Position numbers and translations under genes: made by a program
DNA from: Deltaproteobacteria bacterium
Lineage (GTDB): Bacteria > Myxococcota_A > UBA9160 > SMWR01
Assembly: GCA_019313605.1 (NCBI GenBank)
Contig: JAFDAW010000110.1
Coordinates: 1-8,663 of the forward strand
DNA: 8,663 nucleotides
Reading direction: 5' to 3'
In this document: in pieces, positions 1 to 6,350 of the stretch
Layout: the number at the start of each line of letters is the position of its first letter
How positions within the stretch are numbered: position 1 is the stretch's first letter
Notes under the pieces: model-generated
Databases searched by the model: none
Told to the model about the DNA's origin: nothing
What the model saw: only the letters and a program-made list of their open reading frames with translations

Positions 1-2282
1 TCTCCGATCAACTGGGTGGTTACCGCGAAGAAACTGTTGAACCGGTACTCGCCCGCAAAGAGTGACGACGAAACCTCCGAAAGCGAGACCGGGAATCCGC
101 CCAGCCGTTCCGAGCTATTGAATAGATTCAGCGCGCACGCCCTGGCGTCGAGTTCCGGCGTGATTCCGATGGTCGAAGAACAAAGCCACGCGTAGGCCTG
201 TTGATTGGCGGAGTGCCACTCCAACGCATTATTCGCAGATCCCGGATTGGTCAGCGGCGTACCGAAACCGAGGCAATCCGGATCCGTCCCGATCCCGAGG
301 GCTGTCACGGAATTCTGGTCTTTCGGGTCGGATGCGAGCGCGTTCGCACAATTGCCCCTCGGATTTCCGGGATTGAACCGCGTGATGATCGGGCGACCCG
401 TCAAGACATCCGTGTTGCGCTCGTAGGTCATGAACTGTTCGAGCGTTGCGAAGTCGTTGTAGCCGTAGAAGTCGGTCAACGCGAAGCTGAATCGATCCCA
501 GCGCCACTCGATCCGAGCGCCGAACTCGAGCCCGTCCGGATCGTCCCACGGATTGGGAGGACGCTCCGAGCCGGCGATCCCAGCTCCGATGATGCCGTGG
601 TTGAAGGCCGCGGCAGACAGATCACACGCTCCGGGAACCGCATAGGGCTCCCCGCATGTACCGAGGTCGGCGGGCTCCATCTCGCCGAAATTCAACGCGA
701 ACTCGAGCCGAACATCCTCCAGCGCACCCACGTCGTAGAGCGAGTAGATGAACCGCGCTGAGGTCGTCGCGATGCGTGACTCTTCGAGGCTCGAGAGCGT
801 GGACAGCCCGAGATCCTGCGGGTTGAACTGGTCGGTGGTTCGGAACAACTCCGTCTTGCCCCAGACGATCTGCTGAAGCCCGAGACGCATCCAGAGCCGG
901 TTATCGAAAAGACTGGTCTCGACGTAGGCCTCCTTCAACTCCTTGGTTCTCTGCTGACTCGCTCCGCGATTCCATGAGAGTTCCGACTCGTCGAAATTCA
1001 GGTCCAGACTGTCGAAGTCACTGTTCTCGTAGAACCGCATCAGGCCCTGGCTGGGTACGTAGAGACCCTGCGCGGTACTGCGGCCGACATGCTTCACGAG
1101 GTGACTCACGTCCGGCGCAGGCCGCAGCGGAAGCTCGCTCGTTCCGCCGGTAACGCGCACATTGGTAAAAGGCACGCAGCCCGGCTGGATTCCGCGGGCC
1201 TCTTGAATCGCGGCCTGGCTGCTACCGGGTACCAAGCAGGGAGACGCGCCGGTGTAATCGCCGCCGAACGCGTTGGTCCCCTTGTTCCGATATTGATCCG
1301 CGGTCTGTTCCGTCAAAACCACTTCGGCGCCATTCGAGAGCAGAAACGTTCCGGGAGTCTGAGTCCCGGGCTCGACGAGGTCCGGCGGAAGAAATTCGAT
1401 CAGTTCTTCGGGAAACGGATCGACTTCGTCGTAGCTACCGAAGAACGGGTTGTCGTCGTCCGTCGGTCCTACATATCCGGGGTTCACGATCGGATCCGCG
1501 GAGTGCCAGCGGATGTATCCGGATTCGCCCCCGCCCGGAGATGGCGTCAGCCGGCCGCGAAAGGGATTGGCCTTGTGCCGAAGCGCCGCGTTGGCATCGA
1601 CCGAATTCTTCGGCAGCCAGGGCCCGAGAACCGCCTTTTGCAGGATGCCGCCATCTGCTCCGCGGCGCGCGGTGGAAGTGAATACGAAGTCGAGGTAGTC
1701 GGACATCGTGTAACGAAAGGGATCGTCGGCGGTGTTGGGGATACCGTCGGCGCCTTCGATGTCCCGAATTCTCCAGAGATCGAATGCGCCGCGGTTCGGA
1801 ATCACCGAGCCGTCTGCCCGGCGGTCGCCGTTGAGCGTCTGGATGTCATTGTGGGGGTTGTCATCGGTCGACGGGCCCGTCCTGAGCACGCCCGTGTAGT
1901 CCTGGGTCATCCCGTCGCTGAGTCGATCGGGGAGCCTTTTTGCCCGATCCCCATAGGTGTTGACGGAACGGAACATTCCGCAACCGCGTTTCCAGACACA
2001 ATCGTAACGGCCTTCGACGCGCACGTAGGTCTGGAGCATATCGATCGGACCCCAGCCGTTGGGTAGAACGTCGACTTCCACCTCGAGATTGAGAACGTTG
2101 TACCACTGCGCGAGGTCGAGATTGTCGTCGAAGCTTTGATCGAGGACGCGAACCTGCATCTCGCCGAAACCGTGGGCCTGAATGCGTCCGTCGAAGTATT
2201 CGAGAGCCTCTGAACGGGTAGAGGCCAGGCCCAGCGCGAACGCGATGATCGAGACCGCGGCCGAAGCCAGCAGCCTTCTCAT
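1..2282 (-). CDS. DUF1302-family outer-membrane protein, 3' end outside window
   Basis: Reading the minus strand from the ATG at 2282 gives an uninterrupted frame of 760 codons that runs off the left edge, so the C-terminus is missing. Residues 1-26 form a Sec signal peptide: MRRLL, a hydrophobic core (AVSIIAFALGLA) and a likely cut after SEA before LEYF. The mature start (GRIQAHGFGEMQVRV, then DLAQWYNVLNLEVEVDV) looks like opening beta-strands. Around residues 453-490 there is KELKEAYVETSLF, then RLGLQQIVWGKTELFRTTD and FNPQDLG. I recognise this as the hallmark of the DUF1302 family, thought to be outer-membrane barrels. Family members often sit beside DUF1329 lipoproteins and RND/MMPL exporters, but none is visible here. 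Five pairs of cysteines lie in loop-like segments (for example C95 and C101). No convincing Shine-Dalgarno precedes the ATG; a G-run lies somewhat far upstream. The substrate is unknown. Other frames in this region are shadows. Confidence 0.85.
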   Translation of the reverse strand, partial: MRRLLASAAVSIIAFALGLASTRSEALEYFDGRIQAHGFGEMQVRVLDQSFDDNLDLAQWYNVLNLEVEVDVLPNGWGPIDMLQTYVRVEGRYDCVWKRGCGMFRSVNTYGDRAKRLPDRLSDGMTQDYTGVLRTGPSTDDNPHNDIQTLNGDRRADGSVIPNRGAFDLWRIRDIEGADGIPNTADDPFRYTMSDYLDFVFTSTARRGADGGILQKAVLGPWLPKNSVDANAALRHKANPFRGRLTPSPGGGESGYIRWHSADPIVNPGYVGPTDDDNPFFGSYDEVDPFPEELIEFLPPDLVEPGTQTPGTFLLSNGAEVVLTEQTADQYRNKGTNAFGGDYTGASPCLVPGSSQAAIQEARGIQPGCVPFTNVRVTGGTSELPLRPAPDVSHLVKHVGRSTAQGLYVPSQGLMRFYENSDFDSLDLNFDESELSWNRGASQQRTKELKEAYVETSLFDNRLWMRLGLQQIVWGKTELFRTTDQFNPQDLGLSTLSSLEESRIATTSARFIYSLYDVGALEDVRLEFALNFGEMEPADLGTCGEPYAVPGACDLSAAAFNHGIIGAGIAGSERPPNPWDDPDGLEFGARIEWRWDRFSFALTDFYGYNDFATLEQFMTYERNTDVLTGRPIITRFNPGNPRGNCANALASDPKDQNSVTALGIGTDPDCLGFGTPLTNPGSANNALEWHSANQQAYAWLCSSTIGITPELDARACALNLFNSSERLGGFPVSLSEVSSSLFAGEYRFNSFFAVTTQLIG

Positions 2283-2358
2283 CTGCAGCGCCGCGAATCC
2301 CCCCAACGCCGACACCCCCGCTGTGGAACACGTTGGCCTGCGGAGGCGCCCACCGAGT

Positions 2359-2435
2359 GCTGAGGTCGAGATCCGACACCCTGCCTCGAGTCGGCCCGAC
2401 ACCTCGGTGTGGCTGAGGTCTTCCCCCCGGAGACC
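2359..2435. repeat. Cluster of short dyads and a direct repeat upstream of the DUF1302 gene
   Basis: Three small symmetric elements are packed here. GCTGAGGTC occurs at 2359-2367 and again at 2412-2420, 53 bp apart, about five helical turns. ACACC-TC-GGTGT is a dyad at 2399-2410. GGTCT (2417-2421) and AGACC (2431-2435) flank nine bases and could form a hairpin or an operator. If the sigma-54-like start is right, all of these lie within the transcribed leader. No known binding site is recognised and chance cannot be excluded for elements this short. Confidence 0.3.
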
Positions 2436-2491
2436 CACTCGGAGTTATTACCGTGAGATGATTCCGATGACAACGAGTTTTAATGCAAAAT

Positions 2492-2509
2492 CGGCAACTT
2501 CTAGGCCAA
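2492..2509 (-). promoter_or_regulatory. Candidate sigma-54 (-24/-12) promoter for the DUF1302 gene
   Basis: On the minus strand the sequence reads TTGGCCTAGAAGTTGCCG. The invariant GG and GC dinucleotides of a sigma-54 promoter are present with exactly 10 nt between them, and both TGGC and TTGC half-motifs match. The positions just after TGGC (CT instead of AC) deviate from consensus. The predicted transcription start would be near 2483, giving a leader of about 200 nt before the ATG at 2282. No enhancer-binding-protein site can be named. A weak sigma-70 reading using the nearby TGCATTAAAAC stretch cannot be excluded. Confidence 0.35.
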
Positions 2510-2599
2510 CTTGAGTTACCGGGCGGGCATCTTCGCGCTTCAGCTCAGATCCGGGTCGAGCGGCGGGGAAACGCGATCAGCGCGGTGAAGGGCGAAGCG

Positions 2600-5422
2600 C
2601 TAGGAGGGAGATTCGACGGCCGCCTTCTTCTTGGTCGTCTTTTTCTTGGCGGCCTTCTTTTTCGTGGCCTTCTTCTTGGTCGTTTTCTTCTTCGTCGCCT
2701 TCTTCTTGGTCGCCTTCTTCTTCGTCGTCTTCTTCTTCGTTTTCTTCTTCGTTTTCTTCTTCGTCGTCTTCTTCTTGCGTTTCGTCCCGGCGCCCCCGTC
2801 CTCACCCGCCTTGCCACCGCGGGGCTTGCGGGGCGGGAACTCGAAACCGTGTCGACCCGTTTCCTTCAGGAACAGCGTTGCCGAAAACGGCCGGCCGAAG
2901 CGCGAAGTAAAATCTTCCAACAAATCGGTCTTCTGGTTGGCGAGGTAGACCTCGGCTTCGTCCCGAGTGATTTCTCGCTTGCAGACCGTTCGCGGAAATA
3001 CGAAGCCACAACTCTGGGGAAGCGCCTCGATTTCGGGGTCCTTCTGACCCCTGGGCAGTTTGGGCTCGCCCTTTTCGATCTTCTCGCTCTTGAGCTGATC
3101 GATCTTGAGCTGGCGCTCGCAGATGTACTGCGTGGGCGACTCGATGACCGAGCAGCCTTCGCCGAACGGGCACGGGCCCAGCGGATCTGGATTCACGTCG
3201 TATTCGACGAGTTCACTAACGCCCTCGCCCTCGTTGTAACCGAGCGACTTCACCACGAGTTTCCACTCTTCGTGGTCGACTTCGATGAAGCCCTTGTAGG
3301 TGCGACCGTTGCGCGCCGTGAAACCGTCCAGGGTCCCGGTCTTGCCATCGCGCAGCAGTGCAGAGATGGCGTCGCGATCGAGATAGCGCCCCGAGGTGTC
3401 CTTCCAGAATCGCATCGGACAATCGTCCTCACGCTCGACGCCGGGCTCTTCAGTGCAGCGATAGAACCAGGCCATCTCGAAGACCGGCTTGCCACAGGAT
3501 GGGCAGTTGCCGAGCGGAGTCTTCGTGTCGTAGAGATCTTCGTACTCGAAGGTCTTCGCGGTTTCGACGATCTCACAGGCGTATTTCGTGATCTCGGTCA
3601 TGAAATCCGCCGCCTTGCGGGAGCCGCGCTCGACTTCGAGCAGGTGGTGCTCGATCTCTCCCGTGAGTTCCGGAGAAGTCAGGCGGGCGATATCGATGCG
3701 GTGGAGGGTGTCGATCAGCCGGATTCCCTTCACACTCGGCCGCAACGCCTTGGCGACCCTCACCACGTAGCCCTTGGCGATCAGGTTCTCGATCACATCC
3801 GCGCGGGTCGCCGGAGTGCCGATCCCTTTTTCGTTGATCGCCGCAGCGTGGTCCTCGTCCTCCACGAGCTTGCCGGCGTTTTCCATCAACGAGAGCAGGC
3901 GCGCTTCCGTGATCCGGGCGGGCGGGCGGGTTTCGTCGGACTCCGATTCGGTCGAAACCGAGCGCACGGCAACTCCGCTCGCGGCGTCCTCGCCCGGCGC
4001 GAGCGGCGGCAGGACCACGGCCTCCGACTCTTCGCTCGCGGGGGGAAGCACCATGCGCCAGCCTGTTTCCTTGAGCGAGCGCGCGCGGCTTCGGAACTTC
4101 TCGCCCTCCACTTCGGTCACGCGCTCGACGCGCTCCCACACCGCGGGCGGAAAGAAGTTCCCGAGAAAGCGTCGCACCACGAGATCGAAGAGCCGCTTGT
4201 CGTCTCCGGTCAGCGGGGCCTCCGGCATGGTTCCGGTCGGGATCACCGCGAAGTGGTCGGAAACCTTCGAGTCGTCGAATGTCCGCTCGGTATTGACGAG
4301 CCCCGCCTTTTTCAACTGGGCGGCGGCGGTCGCGTATTCGGAGAACTCAGCGCCCTCCTGCCCCGCACCGTTGGCGAAACTACCGATCGTGTCGTCGACG
4401 ATGCTTCGATAATCGTCAGGCAGACAGCGCGAGTCGGTTCGGGGATAGGTGAGAATCTTGTGACGCTCGTAACAGCGCTGTGCGGCACTCAGCGTTCGCC
4501 GCGCCGACCAACCAAAGCGGCGGTTCCCCTCCCGCTGCAAGCTCGTCAGGTTGAATAGCGGCGGTGCCGCTTCTCGGGAGGGTTTGCGGGTTTCCTCTGC
4601 AATCGCGGGCTGACCGGCGACCGCAGCGACGATGGCCGCCGCGCGTTTCTCGTCGAAGATCCGGTCGTCCTTGAGTTCGGAATCTTCACCCGCCTTGAAG
4701 CTCGGATCGAACCAGGTCCCCTGATAGGCATTGCCGTCGTGATCAAAGTTGGCGAGCACCTGCCAATAAGGGCGCGGCACGTGGGCCAGGATCTTGAACT
4801 CCTGATCGACCAACATCGCGAGCGTTGGCGTCTGCACGCGACCCGCCGACCAGGCGGTCTTTTCCTTGCGGCTCTTGAGCCGCTTGGTGAGCGCGCGCGT
4901 CGCGTTCATGCCGATCATCCAAGCGCTCTGGGCGCGACACGCCGCGGAAGCTGCGAGGCCGTCGAACTCCGAACCCGGCTGCAGATTATCGAAGCCTTTG
5001 CGAATCGCGGTGCTGGTCATCGACTGGAGCCAGAGCCTGCGAACCGGCTTGCTCGAATTCAGGCTGTCGACGATTTCGCGGAAGATCAGTTCTCCCTCGC
5101 GCCCCGCGTCACACGCGTTGACGACGCTGTCGACATCGTCGCGCTGCAGGAGTTTTTTGATCGTCCGGATCCGGTCGCTCTGGCCCTTCTTCGGTTTCAG
5201 CCGGAATTCGTCGGGCAGGATCGGCAGCGCGTCGAGCGTCCAGCGCTTGTATTTCTCGTCCACTTCCTCGGGTGTGAGCAACTCGAAGAGGTGCCCGACC
5301 GCAAAGGTCACGAGGTGGGTATCGCTCTCGAAGTAACCTTCGTGATCGGTGAAGCCGCCGAGCACATCGGTGATATCGCGTGCGACGCTGGGCTTCTCTG
5401 TGATGACGAGCGCTTTACCCAA
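2600..5422 (-). CDS. topB: DNA topoisomerase III (type IA) with lysine-rich tail
   Basis: This type IA topoisomerase cuts and passes single DNA strands, and topoisomerase III members chiefly decatenate and resolve replication or recombination intermediates. With the TTG start at 5422 it has 940 residues. The Toprim domain (about 1-150) has E9 in VITEKPSVA and the acidic site CDAGREGELIF (D105). The topoisomerase core follows (about 155-620), with SAGRVQTPTLAMLVD at 192-206 and the catalytic tyrosine Y326 in LTYPRTDSRCLP, the TopB-type signature. EKGIGTPATRADVIENL lies at 531-547. The C-terminus has a four-cysteine finger (C640, C643, C656, C668) plus a topoisomerase C-terminal repeat (about 672-715). 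A second cysteine set (C751, C757, C768, C805) and a second repeat (814-862) follow. Residues 881-933 are a (T/A)TKKK tail, and 462-504 look disordered. The frame is open to another TTG at 5509, but the 5422 TTG has a better Shine-Dalgarno and begins directly at the conserved KALVITEKPS. It is divergent from the HIT gene. Confidence 0.95.
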   Translation of the reverse strand: MGKALVITEKPSVARDITDVLGGFTDHEGYFESDTHLVTFAVGHLFELLTPEEVDEKYKRWTLDALPILPDEFRLKPKKGQSDRIRTIKKLLQRDDVDSVVNACDAGREGELIFREIVDSLNSSKPVRRLWLQSMTSTAIRKGFDNLQPGSEFDGLAASAACRAQSAWMIGMNATRALTKRLKSRKEKTAWSAGRVQTPTLAMLVDQEFKILAHVPRPYWQVLANFDHDGNAYQGTWFDPSFKAGEDSELKDDRIFDEKRAAAIVAAVAGQPAIAEETRKPSREAAPPLFNLTSLQREGNRRFGWSARRTLSAAQRCYERHKILTYPRTDSRCLPDDYRSIVDDTIGSFANGAGQEGAEFSEYATAAAQLKKAGLVNTERTFDDSKVSDHFAVIPTGTMPEAPLTGDDKRLFDLVVRRFLGNFFPPAVWERVERVTEVEGEKFRSRARSLKETGWRMVLPPASEESEAVVLPPLAPGEDAASGVAVRSVSTESESDETRPPARITEARLLSLMENAGKLVEDEDHAAAINEKGIGTPATRADVIENLIAKGYVVRVAKALRPSVKGIRLIDTLHRIDIARLTSPELTGEIEHHLLEVERGSRKAADFMTEITKYACEIVETAKTFEYEDLYDTKTPLGNCPSCGKPVFEMAWFYRCTEEPGVEREDDCPMRFWKDTSGRYLDRDAISALLRDGKTGTLDGFTARNGRTYKGFIEVDHEEWKLVVKSLGYNEGEGVSELVEYDVNPDPLGPCPFGEGCSVIESPTQYICERQLKIDQLKSEKIEKGEPKLPRGQKDPEIEALPQSCGFVFPRTVCKREITRDEAEVYLANQKTDLLEDFTSRFGRPFSATLFLKETGRHGFEFPPRKPRGGKAGEDGGAGTKRKKKTTKKKTKKKTKKKTTKKKATKKKATKKKTTKKKATKKKAAKKKTTKKKAAVESPS
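2624..2782 (-). repeat. Low-complexity repeat encoding the topB (T/A)TKKK tail
   Basis: The 3' end of topB is about 160 bp of near-pure purine on the coding strand and TTC/GTC-rich pyrimidine on the plus strand. It encodes KRKKK followed by ten TKKK-containing or AAKKK units, eight of them pentamers and two of them tetramers, before the final AAVESPS. Units differ by T/A swaps and by length, which fits expansion and contraction by slippage. The strand asymmetry could also favour unusual DNA structure. The frame is intact throughout. Confidence 0.85.
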
Positions 5423-5431
5423 AGTTTTCAG

Positions 5432-5435
5432 CTCC
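5432..5435 (-). promoter_or_regulatory. Shine-Dalgarno that supports the TTG start of topB
   Basis: On the minus strand GGAG, in the context ACGGAGC, lies nine bases upstream of the TTG at 5422. The codons that follow (MGKALVITEKPSVA) are the conserved beginning of the Toprim domain. There is no ATG or GTG in a suitable place in this frame, so this site decides the start. Confidence 0.6.
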
Positions 5436-5468
5436 GTTGGCGGGGAGGCACCCGGCGAATGGGGCTCA

Positions 5469-5497
5469 TCCTTAGCCCGGCGATCCGCGCCTGACAA
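5469..5497 (-). promoter_or_regulatory. Weak candidate sigma-70 promoter for topB
   Basis: On the minus strand a good -35 hexamer, TTGTCA (5497-5492), is separated by 17 bp from TAAGGA (5474-5469). The latter is a poor -10. Transcription would start near 5462 and leave a 40-nt leader with the GGAG site. Position and spacing are right, but the -10 match is weak. Confidence 0.25.
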
Positions 5498-5639
5498 CTG
5501 CCGCGCCAATCCGGCCCCAGAATCGGCGCACCTGGAACCCCTCGCAGGCGGCTCGCTGGGCCGGGCGGATGAGGGGTCGGGGGAATCGCCGATCGACTTG
5601 AGGTGGCGTCCTTTCCCCGCGGGAAGGTTGCGTGTAAGT

Positions 5640-5655
5640 GCCTGTTCCGGCAGGC
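5640..5655 (+). other. Small hairpin just upstream of the HIT gene start
   Basis: GCCTG-TTCCGG-CAGGC can form a 5-bp stem ending 13 nt before the ATG at 5669. No Shine-Dalgarno is visible between it and the ATG. It could mask or shape the initiation region, or be a small dyad operator, or be chance. Confidence 0.3.
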
Positions 5656-5668
5656 TTCACGGTCTTCG

Positions 5669-6007
5669 ATGGCAGACACGATCTTCGGCAGAATCGAGCG
5701 CGGAGAGATCCCCACAGAGATCCTCTATGAGGACGATCGGGCGATCGCCTTCCGAGACGTCAACCCGGTCGCGCCGATCCACCTGCTGGTCATCCCGAGA
5801 AAGCCAATCGAGACACTGTCCTCCGCAGAACCGGCCGACGAATCGCTACTCGGCCACCTGCTGCTCGTCGCAAATCGGGTGGCCGCCGATGCCCGCCTCG
5901 AAAACTACCGCGTCGTGATCAACAACGGAGCCGGCTCGGGCCAAACCGTCTTCCACCTCCACCTCCACGTCATCGGCGACCGCCCCCTGAACTGGCCACC
6001 CGGTTAA
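5669..6007 (+). CDS. HIT-family (HINT/PKCI-like) nucleotide hydrolase
   Basis: The product is 112 residues, the usual size of the HINT branch of the histidine-triad superfamily. Such cytosolic enzymes bind purine nucleotides and hydrolyse nucleoside phosphoramidates and related adenylates; the exact substrate cannot be read from sequence. It starts MADTIFGRIERGEIPTEILY, followed by FRDVNPVAPIHLLVIPRKPI (28-47), both typical of the family. The histidine triad is FHLHLHVIG, with H96, H98 and H100, of which the middle one is the expected nucleophile. The protein ends NWPPG, a conserved family terminus. The ATG at 5669 is chosen because it gives the canonical N-terminus; an in-frame GTG at 5603 would add 22 unlike residues. 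No clear Shine-Dalgarno is seen. The gene is divergent from topB and convergent with the lipoprotein gene. Its last codons are the start of a 70-bp tandem repeat. Confidence 0.93.
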   Translation: MADTIFGRIERGEIPTEILYEDDRAIAFRDVNPVAPIHLLVIPRKPIETLSSAEPADESLLGHLLLVANRVAADARLENYRVVINNGAGSGQTVFHLHLHVIGDRPLNWPPG

Positions 6008-6035
6008 CTGGACCCCCGCCAGTACCCGACCTCTC

Positions 6036-6059
6036 AAAAGAAAACGGCCCTGCGCGGGC
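6036..6059 (-). terminator. Possible minus-strand intrinsic terminator, repeat unit 1
   Basis: On the minus strand GCCC-GCGCA-GGGC is followed after two bases by TTTTCTTTTG. The U-tract is convincing but the stem is only 4 bp of GC. It would stop transcripts coming from the lipoprotein gene before they run antisense into the HIT gene. Confidence 0.4.
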
Positions 6060-6104
6060 AATTGGCCACCCGGTTAACTGGGCCCCCGCCAGTACCGACC
6101 TCTC

Positions 6105-6127
6105 AAAAGAAAAAGGCCTGCGCGGGC
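6105..6127 (-). terminator. Possible minus-strand intrinsic terminator, repeat unit 2
   Basis: This is the second copy of the same element. A T-tract, TTTTTCTTTT on the minus strand, follows a GC stem that is weaker here (GCC/GGC, or a longer-looped GGCC/GGCC pairing) because one C is missing. The matching place in unit 3 is degenerate. Confidence 0.3.
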
Positions 6128-6200
6128 AATTGGCCACCCGGTTAACTGGGGCCCCGCCCGCGCTGCCCGCTCAAAAGGCAACGGCCCTGTCTATGCAATG

Positions 6201-6288
6201 GCCACCTGGGTGCGGGTGCGGTGAGGGGAGGCCATCGGGCTCGAACCCCATGTCGCCCGATGGCCTCCCCTCACCGCACCCACGTGGC
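6201..6288. repeat. Long perfect inverted repeat 1 (27-bp stem, 14-nt loop)
   Basis: The arm at 6214-6240 is the exact reverse complement of the arm at 6255-6281, 27 of 27 positions, around loop TCGAACCCCATGTC at 6241-6254. Outside the perfect stem, GCCAC (6201-6205) can also pair with GTGGC (6284-6288) across small bulges. No T-tract follows on either strand, so it is not an ordinary intrinsic terminator. It lies between two convergent genes. In RNA from either strand it would be a very stable hairpin and could shield 3' ends from exonucleases. Confidence 0.95.
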
Positions 6289-6350
6289 GCTCTCTTTGAA
6301 GGCGGCCCTGGAATACGCGGGGTTTCCTTCGCGCGGCAATCGGATCCGCA

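Larger units (their letters stand above)
2283..2599. other. Intergenic spacer between topB and the DUF1302 gene
   Basis: This 317-bp stretch holds no credible gene. The part nearest topB (about 2520-2599) is GC-rich and contains GCGCTTC/GAAGCGC arms 52 nt apart, but no T-tract, so I see no standard topB terminator. The middle (2455-2515) is distinctly AT-richer and carries the sigma-54-like element listed separately. The part nearest the DUF1302 start (2340-2440) carries short dyads and a direct repeat. The length and composition suggest that the DUF1302 gene has its own promoter and leader and is not simply translated from the topB transcript. That is inference. Confidence 0.6.
5993..6206 (+). 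repeat. 70-bp tandem repeat copying the 3' end of the HIT gene
   Basis: Three units begin with TGGCCACCCGGTTAACTGG at 5993, 6063 and 6131 (lengths 70, 68 and 68 bp). A fourth start, TGGCCACC, is at 6199, where the sequence runs into the first long inverted repeat. Units 1 and 2 differ only at a few single bases. Unit 3 is diverged in its second half. Unit 1 encodes the terminal W-P-P-G and TAA of the HIT protein, and units 2 and 3 carry the same codons and stop. Each start contains the imperfect palindrome CCCGGTTAACTGGG. The unit 1/2 junction can fold with GCGGG (6054-6058) pairing CCCGC (6085-6089) and GGCC (6064-6067) pairing GGCC (6081-6084). Confidence 0.9.

Noticed and set aside
1089..2066. 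A 325-codon open frame on the plus strand over the DUF1302 gene
   Set aside because: The minus-strand frame has a signal peptide and DUF1302 family motifs and is open throughout; the plus-strand frame shows no recognisable domain.
2535..2600. GCGCTTC/GAAGCGC arms just after the topB stop as a terminator
   Set aside because: The loop would be 52 nt long and there is no T-tract.
2483..4558. A 691-codon open frame on the plus strand, antisense to topB
   Set aside because: It lies wholly over the well-supported topB reading frame. Its composition is the expected shadow of a GC-rich gene, and the LLLG/FLLRR run at its start is simply the opposite strand of the lysine tail.
4739..5494. A 251-codon plus-strand frame over the 5' half of topB
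   Set aside because: It is antisense to the conserved Toprim and core motifs and shows no domain of its own.
5993..6206. The 70-bp repeats as a CRISPR array
   Set aside because: The units are contiguous with no unique spacers between them, and the first unit is coding sequence.
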